NCBI GenBank assembly: GCA_964423545.1
Contig: CAYRFV010000195.1
Location: 1 to 10,747, forward strand
Length of the DNA: 10,747 nt
Source of the DNA: JALOOE01 sp964423545
Lineage (GTDB): Bacteria; Chloroflexota; Anaerolineae; CG2-30-64-16
Direction of reading: 5' to 3'
Part shown: positions 6,576 through 10,747 of the stretch, piece by piece
Layout of the letters: each line of letters begins with the position of its first letter
Numbering within the stretch: position 1 is the stretch's first letter
The notes under the pieces: generated by a model
Told to the model about the DNA's origin: nothing
Database searches by the model: none
Seen by the model: only the letters and a program-made list of their open reading frames with translations
Program-made: the position numbers and the translations under genes

Positions 6576-7883
6576 GTGAGTACGGTCACGGCCCCCGCAG
6601 AACTACTACACCCGCTTGCGATGCGCAAGCAGGCGTTGTTGGGGCGCGCCGGGCGTTCCCTGCCTCTACTCGGCGTGCTGCTCTGGATCGCTATCGCGAT
6701 TCCGAGCGACGGCTTCCTTGGTCGCGCCAAGGATATGCAGGTGTTGCGCCAGGCCATCGGGTCTCACGGCTTTCAGTTGGTTTCGTGGGAGCGCGAGGCT
6801 CTGGCGGAAAAAGCGCGCGATCTGGTGCTGCGCCCCGGCGCGGCGCTCACACCGCAGGCCCAACGCGACCTCGTGCTTGCCTATTTCGACGCCATTCGCG
6901 ACGTCAACCGTCTGCAGCACGAGATCGAGCGCATCTACGCCGACCCGCAGCAGCTCGAGCCCGGGTCCGCTGCTGCGCCGCTGCAGGCGCAGCTCGACGA
7001 TCTGCGGGCCGAGCAGGCGCGCCGCCGGCCCGCGGTCGAATGGATCCTCCAGAGCCAGGTCGCCGCCGTGCTGCGCGAGGAGGGCCTGGTGACGGCCAAT
7101 GCGGTGCTGCCCCCTGTCAGCTTCCAGTTCGCCGAAAGCCCGAACTACCTCATCGTCTCCCCGCGCAGCCGCATCGCGGTCGACGATGGAATCTATCTCG
7201 ATCCCGCGCTGACCGTGGCCAAGATGGAGCAGATCGAGCAGCAGATCGAGGGCGCATTGGATGTCAGCGCGCTGGTGGAGGGCACAGGCGGCTTTTCCTC
7301 TTACCCCACCATGGTGATTGAAGCGCCGTGGATGGAGTGGGTGCTCAACACCATCGCGCATGAGTGGGCGCATACGTATCTGGCGTTTCGCCCGCTGGGC
7401 TGGCAGTACTTCAGCACCGGCGACATGCGCACCATCAACGAAACGGTGGCTTCCATCGTCGGCGAGGAGATTGGCCGCCGGGTCTTGGAGCGATACTACC
7501 CTGAAAAGGCGCCGCCCGTGGAATGGCCCAAGCCGCGCTCGATGCAACCGGAAGAGACGCAGACGCCGGAGTTCAACTTCGGCAGTTTCATGCGCGAGAC
7601 GCGGCTGGCGGTTGATAAGATGCTGGCGGAAGGTCGGGTGCAAGAAGCCGAAGCCTACATGGAAGCGCGGCGACAAGAGCTGGCGACTCACGGCTATCTG
7701 CTCCGCAGGCTCAATCAGGCCTATTTTGCGTTTCACGGCTCCTATGCCGTCGGCCCTAGCGCCACTGATCCGATCGGCGGCAAACTCCGCTTGCTGCGCC
7801 AGCAGAGCGGCAGTCTGCTGGAATTCGTACGGACGGTCAGCAGCTTCCGAACGGCGGCCGACCTCGATGCCGCGTTGGAGTAG
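6576..7883 (+). CDS. Membrane-anchored putative zinc metallopeptidase (HEWAH motif)
   Basis: This is a protein of 435 residues if read from GTG 6576, or 420 from ATG 6621 (Met16). A basic stretch (MRKQALLGRAGR) and a hydrophobic segment (SLPLLGVLLWIAIAI, about 28-42) form a signal anchor, so most of the chain should lie outside the cytoplasmic membrane. A charged helical, coiled-coil-like part follows (DVNRLQHEIERIYADP to LRAEQARRR). The catalytic-type motif HEWAH (262-266) has the HExxH zinc pattern. Glu289 in TINETVASIVGEEIG is a plausible third ligand, as in gluzincins. This arrangement recalls the predicted aminopeptidases of COG4324/PF10023, but I cannot confirm that family. The frame is open upstream to 6375, but that stretch overlaps the promoters and is not coding. 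Neither start has a ribosome site; the GTG lies where transcription should begin, so a leaderless message is likely. The stop is 17 bases from the end of the convergent dinB gene. The substrate is unknown. Confidence 0.8.
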   Translation: MSTVTAPAELLHPLAMRKQALLGRAGRSLPLLGVLLWIAIAIPSDGFLGRAKDMQVLRQAIGSHGFQLVSWEREALAEKARDLVLRPGAALTPQAQRDLVLAYFDAIRDVNRLQHEIERIYADPQQLEPGSAAAPLQAQLDDLRAEQARRRPAVEWILQSQVAAVLREEGLVTANAVLPPVSFQFAESPNYLIVSPRSRIAVDDGIYLDPALTVAKMEQIEQQIEGALDVSALVEGTGGFSSYPTMVIEAPWMEWVLNTIAHEWAHTYLAFRPLGWQYFSTGDMRTINETVASIVGEEIGRRVLERYYPEKAPPVEWPKPRSMQPEETQTPEFNFGSFMRETRLAVDKMLAEGRVQEAEAYMEARRQELATHGYLLRRLNQAYFAFHGSYAVGPSATDPIGGKLRLLRQQSGSLLEFVRTVSSFRTAADLDAALE

Positions 7884-7900
7884 GGCGCCGGCTTGGGCAG

Positions 7901-9136
7901 CTACCCTTTACGGCCAGGTCGCCGTTCGTCTGGCACCCCCTTCGACACCCAAAGCGCCTCCGGCTCCTCCAGCAGCGACGCGCGTTGAATGGCTTCCTCG
8001 CCGAAGCGCGCTCTGATGCGATCCAGCGCGGCTTCGAGCTGCACCTGGCGCTGATCTTCCTGCTCGAAGAGCCGAAGCTGCCGGCCCGGCTGGCTCAGGT
8101 TCTCTGCGGAGAGGCCGATGAGCCGGACGGCGCGCCCGGTCCAGGCAGCCTCGAACAGCGCCAGCGTCTGTCCGTAGATGACCGCGCCGGCGTCCGTCGG
8201 ATCGGCCAGGGTCGCCTGCCGGGTGAAGGTGGTGAAATCCTCGTAGCGAAGCTTCAGCCCGACGGTGCGCGCTTGCAGGTTGTGGCGGCGCAGCCGCAGC
8301 GCCACCGCGTCGGCGAGCCGCAGCAGTTCGCGGCGCAGCGTGGCCGGATCGCGCACGTCTTGGGCGAACGTTTCCTCCCGACTGAGTGACTTGGCCTCGT
8401 GCTCCGGGGTCACCGGGCTTTCATCGATGCCGCGCGCCGCGCGCCACAGTCCTTCGCCGTGTGACCCGAACCGCCAGCGCAGCTCCTCCACCGGGAGACG
8501 CGCCAGGTCGCCAATGGTCGCAATGCCGAGGCGCGCCAGCTCTCGCCCGGTGACTTCGCCGACCCCCCACAGGCGTCGGATCGGCAGCGGCGCTAGAAAC
8601 GCCTCTTCGGCGCCCGGCGCCACCACCGTGACACCGTGCGGCTTGCGAAAATCGCTCGCAATCTTCGCCACGAGCTTGTTGGCCGCCACACCGAACGACG
8701 CCGACAGTCCCAGCTCCGCCTCGATCCGGTCCTGCAGGCGCATCGCCAAGGCGCCGGGTGGCCCATAGTGCGCCTCGGCGCCCGAGACATCCAGGAAAGC
8801 CTCATCGATCGAGATTGGCTCCAGCAGCGGCGTGTACTCGCCCAGCAACGCCATCACTCTGCCCGACATCTCGACGTAGCGCCGGCGATTGCCGCTCACC
8901 ACGATCGCTTGCGGACATCGCCGCAGCGCTTGCGCCGTCGGCATGGCCGAATGGACGCCGAACCGGCGCGCCTCGTATGAGGCGGACGACACGACCCCGC
9001 GCGCTTCGGGTCGTCCGGCGACGATGACCGGCGCCCCGATCAACGCAGGGTTGTCCAGACGCTCCACCGCAACGAAGAAGGCGTCCAGGTCGATGTGGAT
9101 GATGCTGCGCGCTGCCGCCGAGGGCTTGCTTCTCAC
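7901..9136 (-). CDS. dinB: DNA polymerase IV (Y-family translesion polymerase)
   Basis: This is an error-prone DNA polymerase that copies past damaged template bases; it has 411 residues. The Y-family palm motifs are intact: IHIDLDAFFVAVE with metal ligand Asp16 and steric-gate Phe21, and SIDEAFLD with Asp111 and Glu112. SYEARRFGVHSAMP is the conserved finger segment. ASFGVAANKLVAKIASDFRKP and the helix-hairpin-helix at about 187-215 (LWGVGEVTGREL) bind primer-template. The little-finger domain follows (SLSREETFAQDV to LIGLSAENL). QLRLF (353-357) is a clear sliding-clamp binding motif. About 50 further residues (EAALDRIRARFGEEAIQRASLL and a basic tail) continue after it, as in many DinB proteins of this length. 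The start is GTG 9136 without a ribosome site; the promoter position implies a leaderless message. I see no recognisable LexA box of the Gram-positive type (CGAAC-N4-GTTCG) upstream, so SOS control is not supported by the sequence. Confidence 0.96.
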   Translation of the reverse strand: MRSKPSAAARSIIHIDLDAFFVAVERLDNPALIGAPVIVAGRPEARGVVSSASYEARRFGVHSAMPTAQALRRCPQAIVVSGNRRRYVEMSGRVMALLGEYTPLLEPISIDEAFLDVSGAEAHYGPPGALAMRLQDRIEAELGLSASFGVAANKLVAKIASDFRKPHGVTVVAPGAEEAFLAPLPIRRLWGVGEVTGRELARLGIATIGDLARLPVEELRWRFGSHGEGLWRAARGIDESPVTPEHEAKSLSREETFAQDVRDPATLRRELLRLADAVALRLRRHNLQARTVGLKLRYEDFTTFTRQATLADPTDAGAVIYGQTLALFEAAWTGRAVRLIGLSAENLSQPGRQLRLFEQEDQRQVQLEAALDRIRARFGEEAIQRASLLEEPEALWVSKGVPDERRPGRKG

Positions 9137-9142
9137 GTCCCG

Positions 9143-9171
9143 ACTATAGCAGACCCGTCGAGCCGCGTCAA
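9143..9171 (-). promoter_or_regulatory. Sigma70-type promoter of dinB
   Basis: On the minus strand: -35 TTGACG (9171-9166), a 17-base spacer, and -10 TATAGT (9148-9143). Each hexamer matches five of six consensus bases. The GTG start at 9136 lies seven bases beyond the -10, so transcription should start at or within a base or two of the first codon. AGTCGGG occurs just before the -35 (9178-9172) and again across the end of the -10 (9145-9139). Confidence 0.75.
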
Positions 9172-9197
9172 CCCGACTTCATGCGCGGCGGCATGAT

Positions 9198-9226
9198 TTG
9201 CGGAATTACGTGACATCTGGTACAGT
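9198..9226 (+). promoter_or_regulatory. Possible promoter of the lipoprotein esterase gene
   Basis: -35-like TTGCGG (9198-9203), a 17-base spacer, and -10-like TACAGT (9221-9226). The match is modest (three and four of six bases). Its position, divergent from the dinB promoter and about 30 bases before the ATG at 9264, is sensible. Confidence 0.4.
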
Positions 9227-9263
9227 AGCGCGGCCAGAGTCTGTGACAGATGGACCGAACTGC

Positions 9264-10379
9264 ATGAAACGCACCGTAACAGATAGACGAACCGTCTGCG
9301 TGCGATCGCTGCTGCCAACGGCTCTGCTTGGGGTCGCGCTGATGCTGTTGAGCGGCTGTGCGCTCGATCGGGGACGCCTGGCCGACACCGGCACGGAGAC
9401 CCCGCGTCCGACTGCCCCGGTCGGAGCAGCGACGCTCCCCCACGCGCAGACCCCTCCGGCGGTCCGTCCGGCAGCGCTCACGGCCATCGCGACGACCACT
9501 TCGGGCCTTTCCGTGCCCGCAGGCAGCGTGCAGCAAGGCTATTTTCGCTCCGCCACGCTGAACTCGGATCTTCACTACATCATCTATCTGCCTCCCGGCT
9601 ACGCCACCAGCGGCCTGCGTTACCCGGTGCTCTACCTGCTGCACGGGAAGAACGGCCGCATGAGCGACTGGCTGCACGTCAAGTCCGATTTGGACCAACT
9701 GATCGCTGCCGGCAAGATTCCGCCGCTGATCGCCGTGCTTCCGGACGCCCCCTACAGCAAGGGGGCGAGTTATTATGTCGACTCCGATTATGCCGGCAGC
9801 GAGACCGTGCCGGCGGGTCAGAAGGTCGAGACAGCCTTCACGCGCGACCTGGTGGCTCACGTCGACACGACCTATCGGACGCTGCCCACGCGCGAGGGCC
9901 GCGCCGTGGGTGGCTATTCGATGGGGGGATGGGGCGCGATGCGTTATGCCCTGGCCCACCCTGACCTCTATCGCGCCTCGATCGTCCTCAGTCCGGCCGT
10001 CTACATTCCTGCGCCGCCGGCTGAATCAGGGATGAGAGCGCTGGGCGCATTCGGCAAGGGACCAGTCCTGTTCGATGAGGCGACCTACCAGGCGAAGAAC
10101 TACCTGGAACTGCTGCCGCGTGTTGTCCGCCCGTCGGGCCTGCCGCTCGCCATGTTCGTCGCGGCGGGCGATGACGAGCACCACTATGTACGACCTGAAG
10201 ATATCGAGCACGATATGGACCTGGAGGCGCATCACCTGTACAGCCGGCTCGTCCGCACTGAAAACGTGAAAGCGGAGCTGCGCATCATGCAGGGCGCCCA
10301 CTGCTGGGACGTGTGGCGGCCAGCCTTCATCGAGGGCGTCCAATATATCTCCCAGTTCCTCCAAGCGCCGGCCCAGTAG
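9264..10379 (+). CDS. Lipoprotein esterase, esterase-D type alpha/beta hydrolase
   Basis: This is a secreted, membrane-tethered serine hydrolase of 371 residues. A basic n-region (MKRTVTDRR), a hydrophobic core and the lipobox LLSGC make Cys32 the lipid attachment site. A Pro/Thr/Ala-rich linker (about 33-85) precedes the hydrolase domain. That domain opens with YFRSATLNSDLHYIIYLPPGY and YPVLYLLHGKNG, typical of PF00756 (esterase D, feruloyl and enterochelin esterase group). The nucleophile elbow is GGYSMGG with Ser219. Asp303 or Asp304 in AAGDDEHH and His346 in QGAHCWDVWR complete the likely triad. The frame is open from 9198, but that part lacks a signal peptide and overlaps the promoter region; ATG 9264 starts a textbook lipoprotein signal, though with only a weak GATGGA site. 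The substrate is not predictable: it could be carbohydrate esters, siderophore esters or other acyl esters. The next gene, rhaA, has its own promoter, so a functional link is uncertain. Confidence 0.92.
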   Translation: MKRTVTDRRTVCVRSLLPTALLGVALMLLSGCALDRGRLADTGTETPRPTAPVGAATLPHAQTPPAVRPAALTAIATTTSGLSVPAGSVQQGYFRSATLNSDLHYIIYLPPGYATSGLRYPVLYLLHGKNGRMSDWLHVKSDLDQLIAAGKIPPLIAVLPDAPYSKGASYYVDSDYAGSETVPAGQKVETAFTRDLVAHVDTTYRTLPTREGRAVGGYSMGGWGAMRYALAHPDLYRASIVLSPAVYIPAPPAESGMRALGAFGKGPVLFDEATYQAKNYLELLPRVVRPSGLPLAMFVAAGDDEHHYVRPEDIEHDMDLEAHHLYSRLVRTENVKAELRIMQGAHCWDVWRPAFIEGVQYISQFLQAPAQ

Positions 10380-10416
10380 AGACCCTCAGCCGCGGCGGTC
10401 GATCCAGACTGCTATT
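10380..10416. other. Short intergenic stretch after the esterase gene
   Basis: Nothing convincing is seen between the esterase stop and the rhaA promoter. A weak GACC...GGTC pair (10381-10400) is followed only by TATTTT, so I do not call a terminator. Confidence 0.4.
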
Positions 10417-10444
10417 TTGACGCGCGTACATTTCGGCGTACAAT
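10417..10444 (+). promoter_or_regulatory. Sigma70-type promoter of rhaA
   Basis: -35 TTGACG (10417-10422), a 16-base spacer, and -10 TACAAT (10439-10444); each hexamer matches five of six bases. Transcription should begin near 10451, leaving an untranslated leader of about 55 bases. Confidence 0.7.
10424..10442 (+). repeat. Direct repeat GCGTACA inside the rhaA promoter
   Basis: GCGTACA occurs at 10424-10430 and again at 10436-10442, a 12-base step, covering the spacer and the first part of the -10. It could be a tandem regulator site, but two 7-base copies alone are weak evidence. Confidence 0.3.
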
Positions 10445-10493
10445 CCGCTGGAGATTCACCGCGCCCCGAGTTCGGCGCACCTTCTGAACACAC

Positions 10494-10498
10494 GGAGA
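10494..10498 (+). promoter_or_regulatory. Ribosome binding site of rhaA
   Basis: GGAGA lies seven bases before the ATG at 10506. It confirms the start of the truncated rhaA and contrasts with the absence of such a site before dinB and the HEWAH gene. Confidence 0.7.
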
Positions 10499-10505
10499 TT
10501 TGGGC

Positions 10506-10747
10506 ATGGCACACCACCCCACCGAGAAGCAGATCAACGAGGCCTACAACATCGCTCGCGAGCGATATGCGCAGCTCGGAGTGAACACCGAAGCCGCGCT
10601 TGCGACCCTATCCAGTATCGCGATCAGCCTGCACTGCTGGCAGGGCGATGATGTCGGCGGCTTCGAATCGCCTGGCGGCGAGCTAACGGGCGGCATCGCC
10701 GCGACCGGCAACTACCCCGGCAAGGCGCGCACGGCCGATGAGCTCCG
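10506..10747 (+). CDS. rhaA: L-rhamnose isomerase, N-terminal part (runs off the window)
   Basis: This is the first 80 codons of the enzyme that converts L-rhamnose to L-rhamnulose, the first step of the phosphorylating rhamnose pathway, in the cytoplasm. The segments ISLHCWQGDDVGGFE, LTGGIAATGNYPGKAR and the following TADEL closely match the conserved N-terminal region of E. coli RhaA as I recall it (SMHCWQGDDVSGFE, LTGGIQATGNYPGKAR). The N-terminal helix (EKQINEAYNIARERYAQLGV) also aligns. The metal-binding residues lie later in the chain and are not in the window. The start ATG has a good ribosome site (GGAGA) and a promoter upstream. Other rhamnose genes would be expected beyond the right edge, but none is visible. 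Confidence 0.95.
   Translation, partial: MAHHPTEKQINEAYNIARERYAQLGVNTEAALATLSSIAISLHCWQGDDVGGFESPGGELTGGIAATGNYPGKARTADEL

Noticed and set aside
6666..7736. A 356-codon open frame on the minus strand inside the HEWAH gene
   Set aside because: It is antisense to a gene with a promoter, an anchor and a motif. It shows the Arg/Gly/His-rich composition expected from a GC-rich shadow frame, and has no recognisable domain.
9198..9263. N-terminal extension of the esterase to TTG 9198
   Set aside because: The lipoprotein signal peptide begins at ATG 9264, and upstream sequence holds a promoter-like element.
1..10747. tRNA, rRNA, CRISPR array, insertion sequence or prophage
   Set aside because: I looked for conserved tRNA arms, regular repeats with spacers, terminal inverted repeats and transposase or integrase motifs, and found none.

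Overview
This is a GC-rich bacterial chromosome fragment. It has short intergenic gaps, several GTG or TTG starts, sigma70-type promoters and two lipoproteins. The gene styles (a YbhFSR-like ABC-2 exporter with separate ATPases and a large HlyD-type lipoprotein, and a DinB with a long C-terminal tail) recall Chloroflexota such as Anaerolineae or Caldilineae. That placement is inference from style only; no ribosomal or other marker gene is present.

Layout. (1) Positions 1-4889, plus strand: the end of an ABC-2 exporter operon. It holds the last transmembrane segment of a permease, two separate ABC ATPases, and a long lipoprotein adaptor that carries two HlyD modules in one chain. The two ATPases resemble the N- and C-terminal halves of E. 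coli YbhF, and the first has lost the H-loop histidine. The adaptor gene is broken by a 10-N assembly gap at 3867-3876. The bases after the gap look like a corrupted second copy of the bases before it; removing exactly 100 bases joins the frames into one 875-residue protein. (2) Positions 4920-6402, minus strand: a GNAT acetyltransferase followed by a PTPMT1-like dual-specificity phosphatase, probably one transcript from a promoter at 6460-6488. (3) Positions 6576-7883, plus strand: a membrane-anchored protein with an HEWAH zinc-peptidase motif, divergent from the GNAT gene. (4) Positions 7901-9136, minus strand: DNA polymerase IV (dinB), with a strong promoter placed so that its GTG start is at about +1. 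(5) Positions 9264-10379, plus strand: a lipoprotein esterase of the esterase-D/PF00756 type. (6) Positions 10506 to the end: the first 80 codons of L-rhamnose isomerase (rhaA) behind its own promoter.

How the genes work together: only region 1 is a clear functional unit, a drug or lipid-type exporter. Regions 2 to 6 look like independent housekeeping or accessory genes. No tRNA, rRNA, insertion sequence, CRISPR array or phage gene was seen. The observations most worth a second look are the double-headed adaptor with its split, asymmetric ATPase pair, the uncharacterised HEWAH protein, and the two apparently leaderless genes.
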